Part shown: in pieces, positions 20,506-31,365 of the stretch
How positions within the stretch are numbered: position 1 is the first letter of the stretch
Layout of the letters: every line of letters begins with the position of its first letter
Assembly (NCBI GenBank): GCA_963837515.1
Contig: CAWINT010000011.1
Coordinates: forward strand, 62,001 to 126,000
Source: RYN-230 sp963837515
GTDB lineage: Bacteria; Actinomycetota; Actinomycetes; Streptosporangiales; Streptosporangiaceae
Length of the DNA stretch: 64,000 nt
Direction of reading: 5' to 3'
Notes under the pieces: model-generated
The model's input: only the letters and a program-made list of their open reading frames with translations
What the model was told of the DNA's origin: nothing
Databases searched by the model: none
Program-made: the position numbers and the translations under genes

Positions 20506-21397
20506 CCGGCCGCCCGGGGCGGTGCTGCGGATGCCCCGGTACGTCGCGGACGTGGTCCAGGGCCGCCAGGCTCCGGCGCCGCCGCGGGATGCCGCGTCCG
20601 TGCTGCTGCTCCGTCCGGCCGCGCCCGGTCTCGGAGAGCCCGGCGAGCCCGGGAAGCCCGGAGAGCCCGGGGAAGCCGCCCGGCCGGGGATCGAGGTCTT
20701 CCTGCTCCGCCGGGCCCGGTCCATGGCCTTCGCCCCCGGCGCGTCGGCCTTCCCCGGCGGCTCGGTGGACCCGCGGGACAGTGAGGAGGAGGTCGCCTGG
20801 GCCGGCCCCGGCCCGGCCGCCTGGGGCAGCCAGCTGGCTGCCCCGCCCCCGCTGGCCCGCGCGCTCGTCTGCGCCGCGATCCGGGAGACGTTCGAGGAGA
20901 CCGGGGTGCTGCTGGCCGGGCCCACGGACGCCACGCTGGTCACCGATACCAGCGACGCGGACTGGGAGGCCGACCGCCAGGCGGTGGCCGGCCACTCGCT
21001 GTCGCTGGCCGCCCTGCTGCACCGGCGCGGCCTCGTGCTGCGGTCCGACCTGCTGCGCCCCTGGGCGCGGTGGATCACCCCGGAGGCGGAACCGCGCCGC
21101 TACGACACCCGGTTCTTCGCCGCCGCCCTGCCGCCCGGGCAGCGGACCCGGCACGTCGGCGGCGAGGCGGACCAGTCGGCCTGGTGGCAGCCGGGTGCGG
21201 CGCTCCAGGCGGCCCGCGAGCGGCAGCTCACGCTATTCCCGCCGACCGCCGTGTGCCTGGCCGACCTCGCCGCCTGTGGCGGGGTGGCCGCCGCACTGCT
21301 GGCCGCCCCGGACCTGAGCCCGGTCGCGCCGCGGGTGGTGGCGGCGGATGGGGAGTTCTGGCTGGTCCTCCCGCCGGGCGTGGAGTACCCGCTGTGA
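20498..21397 (+). CDS. Nudix hydrolase
   Basis: About 299 residues with a Nudix box spread over FPGGSVDPRDSEEE, an insert, and IRETFEETGVLL (REx2EExG intact). The insert between the Gly part and the RE part is longer than usual, as in the NUDT7/NUDT19-like (CoA-type) branch, which fits the RRARSMAFAPGASAFPGG lead. The substrate is not known. GTG at 20498 overlaps the RidA-like stop by eight bases; GTG at 20486 is an alternative. The N-terminus carries a GEPG/GKPG collagen-like run (around 20635-20680). Confidence 0.8.
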   Translation: MADRPPGAVLRMPRYVADVVQGRQAPAPPRDAASVLLLRPAAPGLGEPGEPGKPGEPGEAARPGIEVFLLRRARSMAFAPGASAFPGGSVDPRDSEEEVAWAGPGPAAWGSQLAAPPPLARALVCAAIRETFEETGVLLAGPTDATLVTDTSDADWEADRQAVAGHSLSLAALLHRRGLVLRSDLLRPWARWITPEAEPRRYDTRFFAAALPPGQRTRHVGGEADQSAWWQPGAALQAARERQLTLFPPTAVCLADLAACGGVAAALLAAPDLSPVAPRVVAADGEFWLVLPPGVEYPL

Positions 21398-21494
21398 GCG
21401 CCGCCCGGTACCGGCTCGGGAGGGCGGCCCGTCCGGCCCGGATGGGTGGCCGGTGGTTGGGTTTTCCGGGCGGCGCGAACTCTCCGGAGGCACC

Positions 21495-22340
21495 GTGAGC
21501 GCGGCGGGCGGCCAGGAGCGCCTGGACGGCGCGGGCACCACCCGCGCCCGCTGCCTGCTCGCCCCCAACCCGGGACCCATGACACTCAACGGCACCAACA
21601 CGTGGCTGATCGCCGAGCCGGGCTCCGCGGCCGCGTTCGTGGTCGATCCGGGGCCGGACGACGAGGCGCACCTGACCCGGGTGTGCGACCTCGCCGCGGC
21701 GGCCGGGCAGCGGATCACCCGGATCCTGCTCACCCACGGGCACCTCGATCACTCGGCCGGGGCCGCCCGGCTGGCCGCGCTGACCGGGGCCCCGGTGGCG
21801 GCCGCCGATCCGGCCCACCGGCACGGCCGCGGCGCGGACGACGGCAGCCTGGGCCCAGGTGACGTGCTGACCGGGGCCGGCTGCGAGCTGCGGGTGGTCG
21901 CCAGCCCCGGGCACACCGCGGACTCGGTGTGCCTGCTGCTGCCGGCCGACGGCGCGCTGCTCACCGGGGACACCGTGCTGGGCCGCGGCACGACCGTCAT
22001 CGCCGGGGACGGCAGCCTGGCTGACTACCTGGCCACCTTGGACCGGTTGCGCGCGCTGGCCGGCTCCGAACGGCTGGCCACGCTGCTGCCCGGGCACGGC
22101 CCGGTGCTCGGCGACCCGGCCGGGGTGCTCGACTACTACCTGGCGCACCGCCGGGAACGGCTGGCCGAGATCCGCGCGGCGCTGGACGCGGGGGACCGCA
22201 CCGAGGACGAAATCCTCGCCCGGGTCTACGCCGACGTGGACCGGTCGCTGTGGCCGTTCGCCCGCTGGTCGGTCCGCGCCCAGCTGAACTACCTCTCCGA
22301 CCGCGGCGAACTCCCGCCCGCCCGGCCGCCGTCCCGCTGA
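21495..22340 (+). CDS. MBL-fold metallo-hydrolase (LACTB2-like)
   Basis: A 281-residue metallo-beta-lactamase-fold enzyme with THGHLDHSAG as the HxHxDH metal site, ASPGHTADSVC, the bridging Asp in LTGDTVLG and the last His in LPGHGPV, then a winged-helix-like tail (RTEDEILARVYADVD) as in LACTB2-type RNases. The start GTG is four bases behind GGAGG. It follows the Nudix gene by about 100 bases in the same direction. Confidence 0.9.
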   Translation: MSAAGGQERLDGAGTTRARCLLAPNPGPMTLNGTNTWLIAEPGSAAAFVVDPGPDDEAHLTRVCDLAAAAGQRITRILLTHGHLDHSAGAARLAALTGAPVAAADPAHRHGRGADDGSLGPGDVLTGAGCELRVVASPGHTADSVCLLLPADGALLTGDTVLGRGTTVIAGDGSLADYLATLDRLRALAGSERLATLLPGHGPVLGDPAGVLDYYLAHRRERLAEIRAALDAGDRTEDEILARVYADVDRSLWPFARWSVRAQLNYLSDRGELPPARPPSR

Positions 22341-22393
22341 CCGGAAACCGCCCGGCTCTGACGCCCCGCGACCGGCGCCCGTGCCCGGGGCGG

Positions 22394-23077
22394 TTAGCGG
22401 GCGCGCTTGGCCAGGCGCTCGGAGTCCATGATGACGACCGACTTGGCCGACAGGGCGAGCCAGCCGCGCGCCGCGAAGTCGGCCAGCGCCTTGTTCACCG
22501 TCTCGCGGGAGGCCCCGACCAGCTGGGCCAGCTCCTCCTGAGTCAGGTCGTGGTGCACCTGCAGCCCCTCGGGAGTCTCCTCGCCGAACCGGTCGGCCAG
22601 GTCCAGCAGAGCCTTGGCCACCCGGCCGGGGACGTCGGTGAACACCAGGTCGGCCATCACGTCGTTGGCCCGGCGCAGCCGCTGCGCCAGCGCCCGAAGC
22701 AGATGCAGGGACACTTCGGGGCGGCCGGTCAGCCAGTCCAGCAGCTCCTCGTGGGCGAGCGCGGCCAGCCGCGTCTCCGTGACGGCCACCGCGCTCGAGG
22801 TCCGCGGCCGCGGATCGAACAGAGACAGCTCGCCGAACATCTCGCCTGGGCCGAGCACGCTCAGCAGGTTCTCCCGGCCATCCGGCGCGGCGCGGGTCAG
22901 CTTGATCTTGCCTTCGATCACCACGTAGAGCCGGTCGCCTATGTCACCCTCGTCGAACAGCCGCTGACTGCGGACGAGGGTGACGTCCGTCATCAGCGAC
23001 CGCAGTGCCTTCGCGCCTTCGTCGTCGAGCGCTTCGAACAGCGGCGCCCGGCTCAGCACGTCATCCGCGTGATCCAC
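22394..23077 (-). CDS. crp: CRP/FNR-family transcription factor (Crp)
   Basis: A 227-residue cyclic-nucleotide-binding activator close to Streptomyces Crp and mycobacterial Rv3676. The sensor fold has GEMFGELSLFDPRPRTSSA as the phosphate-binding cassette (Glu, Arg, Ser present), and the HTH runs LTQEELAQLVGASRETVNKALADF with the RETVNK recognition helix. In Streptomyces this protein controls germination and antibiotic onset. A TGTG-N8-CACA site lies 18 bases upstream of the start, suggesting autoregulation. Confidence 0.94.
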   Translation of the reverse strand: MDHADDVLSRAPLFEALDDEGAKALRSLMTDVTLVRSQRLFDEGDIGDRLYVVIEGKIKLTRAAPDGRENLLSVLGPGEMFGELSLFDPRPRTSSAVAVTETRLAALAHEELLDWLTGRPEVSLHLLRALAQRLRRANDVMADLVFTDVPGRVAKALLDLADRFGEETPEGLQVHHDLTQEELAQLVGASRETVNKALADFAARGWLALSAKSVVIMDSERLAKRAR

Positions 23078-23094
23078 GGGTGCCTCCTTGTGTG

Positions 23095-23110
23095 TGTGCG
23101 CTACGCCACA
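23095..23110. promoter_or_regulatory. candidate Crp operator upstream of crp
   Basis: TGTGCGCTACGCCACA fits the CRP half-site arrangement TGTG-N8-CACA. It sits 18 bases from the crp start, a position that would block or tune its promoter. The inner A and T of the strict consensus are not conserved. Confidence 0.5.
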
Positions 23111-23217
23111 GTTTCGCGCATCTGGCCGGCTGCTGCGAGCCAGAGCCCGGCGAGCGGGGCCAGAGCCTGGCTAGCGGGGGCCAGCGGCCGGCCGGCGAGC
23201 CGCGCCGGGCGGCGTCC

Positions 23218-23706
23218 TCAGGACGACGTGTCGGCCAGCCGCTGGCGGCACACCTCGATCACTTCCTCGGCCTCGGCCCGCCCCACCCAGCCGCCAATCA
23301 CCACTTCCTTCCCGGGCTCAAGGGCCTTGTAGACCTCGAAGAAGTGCTGGATCTCCAGCCGATCGAACTCCGCGACGTCGTCGATGTCGGTCAGCCCGGC
23401 CATCCGCGGGTCGGTGGCCGCGACGCAGAGCACCTTGTCGTCCAGGCCCTTCTCGTCCCGCATCCGGAACATGCCGATCGCCCGGCACCGGATCAGGCAG
23501 CCGGGGAACGTAGGCTCCTCAAGCAGCACCAGGGCGTCCAGCGGGTCCCCGTCATCGGCCAGGGTGTCCTCGATGAAGCCATAGTCGGACGGGTACCGGG
23601 TGGAGGTGAACAGCATCCGGTCCAGCCGGATCCGGCCCGACTCGTGATCCATCTCATATTTGTTGCGCTGCCCCTTGGGTATCTCGATGACCACGTCGAA
23701 CTGCAC
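23218..23706 (-). CDS. ppa: inorganic pyrophosphatase
   Basis: A 162-residue family I soluble pyrophosphatase that hydrolyses PPi to two phosphates, pulling biosynthetic reactions. Active-site blocks are visible: EIPKGQRNKYEMD, YPSDYGFIEDTLADDGDPLDALVL (the DGDPLD signature) and DDKVLCVAATDPR. The GTG at 23706 has AGGGAG about seven bases upstream. Divergent from the PBP4-type carboxypeptidase gene, the usual actinobacterial arrangement. Confidence 0.96.
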   Translation of the reverse strand: MQFDVVIEIPKGQRNKYEMDHESGRIRLDRMLFTSTRYPSDYGFIEDTLADDGDPLDALVLLEEPTFPGCLIRCRAIGMFRMRDEKGLDDKVLCVAATDPRMAGLTDIDDVAEFDRLEIQHFFEVYKALEPGKEVVIGGWVGRAEAEEVIEVCRQRLADTSS

Positions 23707-23826
23707 GATGTCGCTCCCTGGCGGCGAAGGTGATTGACTCCGGTGCCTGGAGGTGCCCCCAGGCGGTTTCCGGGCTGCTGGAGACCTGGCCCCGGCCAGG
23801 CCCCCGCTTGCGAATCTAAGCATCTC

Positions 23827-25296
23827 GTGAAGGGATTGGCGTTGGCGAACCGGGCGCTGCGCAGCCGGACGCGGGCCACCACGGTGGCCACGGTGGCCAT
23901 GATCAATCTGTTCACGCTGGGGGCCGGGGCGGCGGTAGCCGCCATGCTGCCGGGGCGGCTCGCCCGGTGGAACATCCCGCGGGTCGCGGCCCACCGGATC
24001 GCCGCCGCCGGGCCAGTGCTGCCCAGCGTGTCGGCAGCCGCGCCGCTGCCCAGCCCGGCCGGGCTGGCCCGCGCGCTGTCCCGGGACTTCACCTCGGCCG
24101 CCCTCGGCGGTCACCGCGGCGCGGTGGTCACCGACGTGGCGACCGGCCGGGTGCGCTACGCCAGCGCGGCCGGCACCGGGCTGCAGCCCGCGTCCACCGC
24201 CAAGCTGACCACGGCGGTGGCCGCGCTCCAGGTGCTGGGGCCCGCGGCCCGGCTCACCACCCGGGTGGTGCTCGGCGCCACACCGGGCTCGGTGGTGCTG
24301 GTCGGCGCGGGTGATCCCACCCTGGCCGCCGGGACGCCGCCGGCCAGTGACTACCCGCAGCCGGCCACGCTGCGGTCACTGGCCGCCGCCACCGCCGGGG
24401 CGCTGCGGGCCCGCGGCCTGCGGTCGGCCCGGCTCGGCTACGACGCCTCGCTGTTCACCGGGCCGTCGATGGCGCCGGGCTGGCCGCAGGCCTACATCAG
24501 CACCGGGAACGTCACGCCGATCAGTGCGCTGGAGGTGGACCAGGGCCGGCTGACCCGGTCCGGTGCCCCAGAGGACGCCGACGACCCGGGCAACTTCCGG
24601 CCGCGCAGCACCGACCCCGCCGGGCAGGCGGTGGCCGCCTTCGCGGCATTCCTCCGGGCGGACGGGATCCGGGTGGCCGGCCAGCCCGCCGCCACCCGGG
24701 CCCCGGCGCACCCGGTCACCCTGGCGGCGGTGTCCTCCCCGCCGGTGTCGGCCATGGTCAGCCAGATGCTGCGGGAGAGCAACAACGTGATCGCCGAGGA
24801 TCTGGCCCGGCAGGTGGCGCTGCACCGGGGGCGGCCCGGCTCGTTCAGCGGCGCGGCCGCCGCGGTCACCGCCGTGCTGCGCGGCCTCGGCGTGCCCGGC
24901 AGCATCCACCTGGTGGACGGCTCCGGCCTGTCCCCGCTGGACCGGATCGCGCCGGAAACCCTGGTCCACGTGATCCTGCTGGCGGCCAGTGACGCGCACC
25001 CCGCGCTGCGGGGCGCCATCACCGGGATGCCGGTGGCCGGCTTCTCCGGCACCCTTGCCCCCGGTGGCAGCATCTTCGGCGGGATGACCGGCGCCGGGCT
25101 GGGCGTAGTGCAGGCAAAAACTGGCAACCTGGACACCGTGGCCACCCTCGCCGGGCTGGCTTACGACGCCAGCGGGCGGCTGCTGGCCTTCGCCTTCATG
25201 GCGGACGCCGTGCCTGCCGCCGCGTTGGGCCAGGCCGGCCTGGCCCTCGACGGGCTGGCCGCCGCGCTGGCCGGCTGTGGCTGCACCAGCCCGTGA
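23827..25296 (+). CDS. dacB: D-alanyl-D-alanine carboxypeptidase/endopeptidase (PBP4-type, S13)
   Basis: A 489-residue peptidase S13 exported by an N-terminal hydrophobic segment (TVAMINLFTLGAGAAVAAM). Active-site motifs are PASTAKLTTAVAA (SxxK), RESNNVIAEDLARQ (SxN) and AKTGNLDTVATLAG (KTG). It trims or cleaves D-Ala-containing crosslinks in peptidoglycan. The start GTG follows a TAAG-containing box; TTG codons just downstream are possible alternatives. It lies between ppa (divergent) and the zincin gene in the conserved ppa-dacB-zincin-tilS-hpt-ftsH order. Confidence 0.92.
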   Translation: MKGLALANRALRSRTRATTVATVAMINLFTLGAGAAVAAMLPGRLARWNIPRVAAHRIAAAGPVLPSVSAAAPLPSPAGLARALSRDFTSAALGGHRGAVVTDVATGRVRYASAAGTGLQPASTAKLTTAVAALQVLGPAARLTTRVVLGATPGSVVLVGAGDPTLAAGTPPASDYPQPATLRSLAAATAGALRARGLRSARLGYDASLFTGPSMAPGWPQAYISTGNVTPISALEVDQGRLTRSGAPEDADDPGNFRPRSTDPAGQAVAAFAAFLRADGIRVAGQPAATRAPAHPVTLAAVSSPPVSAMVSQMLRESNNVIAEDLARQVALHRGRPGSFSGAAAAVTAVLRGLGVPGSIHLVDGSGLSPLDRIAPETLVHVILLAASDAHPALRGAITGMPVAGFSGTLAPGGSIFGGMTGAGLGVVQAKTGNLDTVATLAGLAYDASGRLLAFAFMADAVPAAALGQAGLALDGLAAALAGCGCTSP

Positions 25297-25441
25297 CCGG
25301 GGCCCGGCCCGGTGGCTCCGGTGATGTTGGCGAGGGCATCGCTGTCAGCGGTGAGCCTGGAGTGGCCGCTGTGAGCTGACGGGATCTCGTGGCCGGCCCG
25401 GCCAAGCGGCGGGGCTGGGTCGGTGCGGACCGCCAACCACG

Positions 25442-25447
25442 TACGGT
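25442..25447 (+). promoter_or_regulatory. TACGGT -10 box, leaderless start of the zincin gene
   Basis: TACGGT is six bases from the GTG at 25454. GGAGGG lies between but is too close to the GTG to serve as a ribosome-binding site. Confidence 0.5.
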
Positions 25448-25453
25448 GGAGGG

Positions 25454-26566
25454 GTGAGCAGCAGCGCGCAGATGATCGATTGGGACGTGGCCATCTCGAC
25501 CGGGATCCGGTGGGTCAGGCCGGGGCCGCAGGTGAGCGTGGGGGAGGCCCGGGCGGTGGTCGCGGAACTCCGCGCGCTGGCCGCTCAGGTGTCCGAACCG
25601 GTGCAGCAGCTGACCGGCCTGTCCAGCCAGGAAGACGGCGGCTGGGTGGCGGTCGTGGACCGCCCCGGGTGGATCCGGGCCAACGTGGACGGCTTCCGCG
25701 TGGTCCTCGACCCACTCGCCGAGCACCTGCGGGAGAAGGGCAACGCCCCGGCCCCCGGGTCGGTGATCGGCCAGGTCGGCTCCCGGGTCACCGGGGTCCA
25801 GGCCGGGCTGATCCTGGCTTACCTGGCCGGCCGGGTGCTCGGCCAATACGAGCTGTTCCTGCCGCCCGATTCCGCGGCCCCGGCCGGGGCCGCGCCCGCT
25901 GGGCGGCTCACCCTGGTGGCGCCGAACATCCTGATGGTGGAGCGCGATCTCGGCGTGGACCCGCACGACTTCCGGCGCTGGGTCTGCCTGCACGAAGAGA
26001 CGCACCGCACCCAGTTCACCGCCGTCCCGTGGCTCCGCGGCTACGTGCAGCAGGGCATGACCGACTTCCTGCTCGCCTCCGACCTCGACCCGGCCACGGT
26101 CCTGGAGCGGCTCCGCTCGGCGGCGGGCGCCGTCGCGGGCGCGGTCCGGGACAACGGCGGGGAAAGCGTCATCGAGGCCATCCAGAGCCCGCGCCAGCGC
26201 GAGATCCTGGACCGGCTGACCAGCGTGATGACCCTGGTCGAGGGACATGGCGACTACGTGATGGACGCGGTCGGCCCGCAGGTGGTGCCGTCGGTGGCGC
26301 AGATCCGGGAGCGCTTCAACGCCCGCCGCGGGTCGGCTGGACGGCTGGAGCAGGCGCTGCGCCGCCTGCTCGGCATCGACCTCAAGATGAAGCAGTACGC
26401 CCAGGGCTCCCGCTTCGTCCGGACGGTCGTCGAGGAAGCCGGCATGGCGACCTTCAACAAGGTATGGACCTCCCCGGAAACGCTGCCCACCAAGGAGGAG
26501 TTCGTCACCCCCCAGCTGTGGCTGGACCGGGTGGGCGGCGGGGGCGCGCTGGCCGCGGGCGGCTGA
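25454..26566 (+). CDS. zinc-dependent metalloprotease-like protein (Zincin_2, DUF2342)
   Basis: A 370-residue protein of the family named for association with coenzyme F420 biosynthesis. The metal site is HEETHRTQF (HExxH, with the third ligand inferred downstream), preceded by LVAPNILMVERDLGV. No signal peptide, so probably cytoplasmic. The substrate is unknown. Conserved immediately before tilS, which begins six bases after this stop. Confidence 0.9.
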   Translation: MSSSAQMIDWDVAISTGIRWVRPGPQVSVGEARAVVAELRALAAQVSEPVQQLTGLSSQEDGGWVAVVDRPGWIRANVDGFRVVLDPLAEHLREKGNAPAPGSVIGQVGSRVTGVQAGLILAYLAGRVLGQYELFLPPDSAAPAGAAPAGRLTLVAPNILMVERDLGVDPHDFRRWVCLHEETHRTQFTAVPWLRGYVQQGMTDFLLASDLDPATVLERLRSAAGAVAGAVRDNGGESVIEAIQSPRQREILDRLTSVMTLVEGHGDYVMDAVGPQVVPSVAQIRERFNARRGSAGRLEQALRRLLGIDLKMKQYAQGSRFVRTVVEEAGMATFNKVWTSPETLPTKEEFVTPQLWLDRVGGGGALAAGG

Positions 26567-26572
26567 CCGGCC

Positions 26573-27742
26573 GTGGGCCCGCACCCGGCCGTCGCCGCGG
26601 TCCGCGGCGGGGTGCGGCGCGGCCTGGCCGATCTGCAGCCGGGCGACCTGGTGCTGGCCGCCTGCTCGGGCGGCGCTGACTCCCTGGCCCTCGCCGCCGC
26701 GCTGGCCTTCGAGGCTCCGCGGCTCGGGCTGCGGGCCGGGGGCGTGACTATCGACCACGGCCTGCAACCGGGATCAGCGGAGCGGGCCACCCAGGTGGTG
26801 GCGCTGCTGCACCGCCTGGAGCTGGACCCGGCGCAGCAGGTACCGGTCAGTGTCCGCGGTGGCCCAGGCGGTGGGGGCCCGGAAGCGGCCGCCCGCACCG
26901 CCCGGTACGCGGCACTGGACCAGGTGGCGCGCCGGACGGGGGCGGCGGCCGTGCTGCTGGCCCACAGCCGGGACGACCAGGCCGAGACCGTGCTGCTGGG
27001 GCTGGCCCGGGGCGCGGGCGGCCGCGCCCTGGCGGGCATGCCCGCGCGGCGCGGCTGCTTCCGCCGCCCGCTGCTGGGCGTGCCCCGGGCCACCCTGCGC
27101 GATGCCTGCCTGGCCGAAGGACTCCACCCCTGGGACGACCCGCACAACGCCGACCCGGCCTACGCCCGGGCCCGGGTACGGCACGAGGCGCTGCCGGCGT
27201 TGGAGGCGGCCCTCGGTCCCGGCATGGCCGCCGCGCTGGCCCGCACCGCCACCCAGCTGGCCGCCGACTGCGATGCGCTCGACGCCATCGCCCGGGCCGA
27301 GGGGTGGCGGATCGAGGTGGTGGACCCGCGCCCGCTGCGGGCCGGGCCGCCGGGCCGGGCGGCGCCGGACCCGGGTGAGGGCAGTGACCAGGTAGGGGCC
27401 GTTGGGGAGGTGGAGGGTGCAGCGGACCGGAGTGAGGGCGGTGAGCGGGTACGGGCGGTGGTGAACCTGGACGGGCTGGCGGAGCTGGCGCCGGCCATCC
27501 GGACCCGGGTGCTGCACGCCGCGGCCCAGGCGGCCGGCTGCCCGGCCGGCGCGCTGTCGGCCGCGCACGTGGCCGCCCTGGACGCCCTGGTGACGGACTG
27601 GCGCGGGCAACGGGGTGCCGACCTGCCCGGCGGCATCAGCGCCCGGCGGCGGTATGGGAAGCTGCTGCTGTGCAGGGGCAGGCCGGCCGCGGCGGCGCCG
27701 CCCGAACCGACCAAGGCGGAGGTGGCTGGTGGACGCGAATGA
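26573..27742 (+). CDS. tilS: tRNA(Ile)-lysidine synthase
   Basis: A 389-residue TilS that attaches lysine to C34 of tRNA-Ile so it reads AUA. The PP-loop is CSGGADSLALAAAL (residues about 29-42), followed by VTIDHGLQPGS, AHSRDDQAETVLLGL and the R-PLL segment. The C-terminal domain has a low-complexity insert (about residues 255-300, GEGSDQVGAVGEVEGAAD). The GTG start is six bases after the zincin stop, and the end overlaps hpt by 14 bases. Confidence 0.93.
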   Translation: MGPHPAVAAVRGGVRRGLADLQPGDLVLAACSGGADSLALAAALAFEAPRLGLRAGGVTIDHGLQPGSAERATQVVALLHRLELDPAQQVPVSVRGGPGGGGPEAAARTARYAALDQVARRTGAAAVLLAHSRDDQAETVLLGLARGAGGRALAGMPARRGCFRRPLLGVPRATLRDACLAEGLHPWDDPHNADPAYARARVRHEALPALEAALGPGMAAALARTATQLAADCDALDAIARAEGWRIEVVDPRPLRAGPPGRAAPDPGEGSDQVGAVGEVEGAADRSEGGERVRAVVNLDGLAELAPAIRTRVLHAAAQAAGCPAGALSAAHVAALDALVTDWRGQRGADLPGGISARRRYGKLLLCRGRPAAAAPPEPTKAEVAGGRE

Positions 27743-28391
27743 CGTGGGCGCCGACCTCAAGGAGGTCCTGATCCCGGCCGAGCGGCTGCAGGCCCGGGTC
27801 GGGGAGCTGGCGGCGCAGATCGATGCGGATTACGCCGGCCGCGAACTACTGCTGGTGGGCGTGCTCAAGGGGGCGGTGATGGTGATGGCCGACCTGGCCC
27901 GGGCCATGCACCTGCCGGCCGAAATGGACTGGATGGCGGTTTCCTCTTACGGCTCGGGCACCCGCTCGTCCGGGGTGGTGCGCATCCTCAAGGACCTCGA
28001 CACCGACATCACCGGCCGGGACGTGCTGGTGGTCGAGGACATCGTGGATTCCGGGCTCACCCTGTCCTGGCTGATCGGCAACCTGCGCTCGCGCGGGCCG
28101 GCCTCGGTGCGGGCGTGCGTGATGCTGCGCAAACCCGGCGCCGCCCGGATGGACGTGGATGTCGCGTACACCGGATTCGACATCGAGGACGAGTTCGTGA
28201 TCGGCTACGGCCTCGACTATGCGGAGAAGTACCGTAATCTGCCGTTTATCGGGACCCTTGCCCCGCACGTCTACCAGGGCGCGGAGCAGCCCGCGGCGGC
28301 GCTGCCCGATCGGGGCGGCGTACCGTCCGGCGCGGCCGGATACCCGCCGCCCGGTGGGGGTGACGGGGAGGGGAACAGGATCACCGATTAG
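27729..28391 (+). CDS. hpt: hypoxanthine phosphoribosyltransferase
   Basis: A 220-residue purine salvage enzyme converting hypoxanthine or guanine plus PRPP to IMP or GMP. The PRPP-binding loop is VVEDIVDSGLTLSWL; LLVGVLKGAVMVMADLARAM and VAYTGFDIEDEFVIGYGLDY are family blocks. The GTG at 27729 has GGAGG six bases upstream. The tail after APHVY is an extra Gly/Pro-rich extension of about 35 residues. Followed by ftsH across 233 bases. Confidence 0.95.
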   Translation: MDANDVGADLKEVLIPAERLQARVGELAAQIDADYAGRELLLVGVLKGAVMVMADLARAMHLPAEMDWMAVSSYGSGTRSSGVVRILKDLDTDITGRDVLVVEDIVDSGLTLSWLIGNLRSRGPASVRACVMLRKPGAARMDVDVAYTGFDIEDEFVIGYGLDYAEKYRNLPFIGTLAPHVYQGAEQPAAALPDRGGVPSGAAGYPPPGGGDGEGNRITD

Positions 28392-28624
28392 TAACGTTGA
28401 GGTCAGCGAGGGCTCGCTGAGCGCCGGCGGTTGTTTCTGTGTGCCGGCGGTGCCGGCCGGGGTGTACCGTCGGGTATCCCCGGCGGTGCTGCCGGGAATG
28501 ACAACGTTGCCGGTCACAACAAGGAAGCCGCGCATGCACAGTCAAGCGCAAGGCCGTTCCGCCGGCGGCGGGACATGAAGCAGGTCAGGAGGAACCCGCG
28601 CAAAACGGGCGGGGCCGTGCACCG

Positions 28625-30654
<2,030 letters not shown>

Positions 30655-30658
<4 letters not shown>

Positions 30659-31242
30659 CCACCGAGTTCGATGTCCCGCGCATCGAGCATGCGGTCCGGG
30701 AGATTCTCCTCGCCATCGGGGAGGACCCGGATCGCGACGGTCTCCGCGACACCCCGGCGCGGGTCGCCCGGGCTTGCGCCGAGCAGTTCTCCGGCTTGGG
30801 CCAGCGCCCGGAGGACGTGCTCACCACGGTGTTCGACGCGGACCACGACGAATTGGTGCTGGTCCGCGACATCGAGGTGTACAGCACCTGCGAACACCAT
30901 TTGGTACCCTTTTTTGGCGTTGCGCATATCGGATACATACCAAACGAGAAGGGCCAAATTACCGGCCTATCGAAGCTGGCCCGGCTGGTCAACGTTTACG
31001 CGCGCCGCCCCCAGGTACAGGAACGCATGACGAGCCAGATTGCGGACGGGCTGATGAACGTGCTCGAGCCGCGGGGTGTCCTGGTGGTGATCGAGGCTGA
31101 GCACCTGTGCATGTCGATGCGGGGGGTCCGCAAGCCGGGTGCCAAGACTGTTACCTCGGCGGTGCGCGGTGTCATCCGTACCAGTAATCGCACACGTATG
31201 GAAGCAATGAGCTTGCTATTCGGGCGGCGGGCCGGCGGGTAA
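30655..31242 (+). CDS. folE: GTP cyclohydrolase I
   Basis: A 195-residue FolE, first step of tetrahydrofolate synthesis (GTP to dihydroneopterin triphosphate). Zinc and catalytic residues are in YSTCEHHLVPFFG and EAEHLCMSMRGV. The GTG start overlaps the ftsH stop by four bases. The middle of the gene uses more AT-rich codons than its neighbours (for example around 30900-30970). Confidence 0.97.
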
Positions 31243-31365
31243 CCTTCCCTGTTGGGCGTAATGCCCGGCGCTACGCGTTACTCAAGGCTACGCTGGTGGC
31301 CTGTGATTCAGGGCGTGACCCATATGGCGAAAACAGCGGCAAAGCCCGCAGGCGAGGGCGAAACG

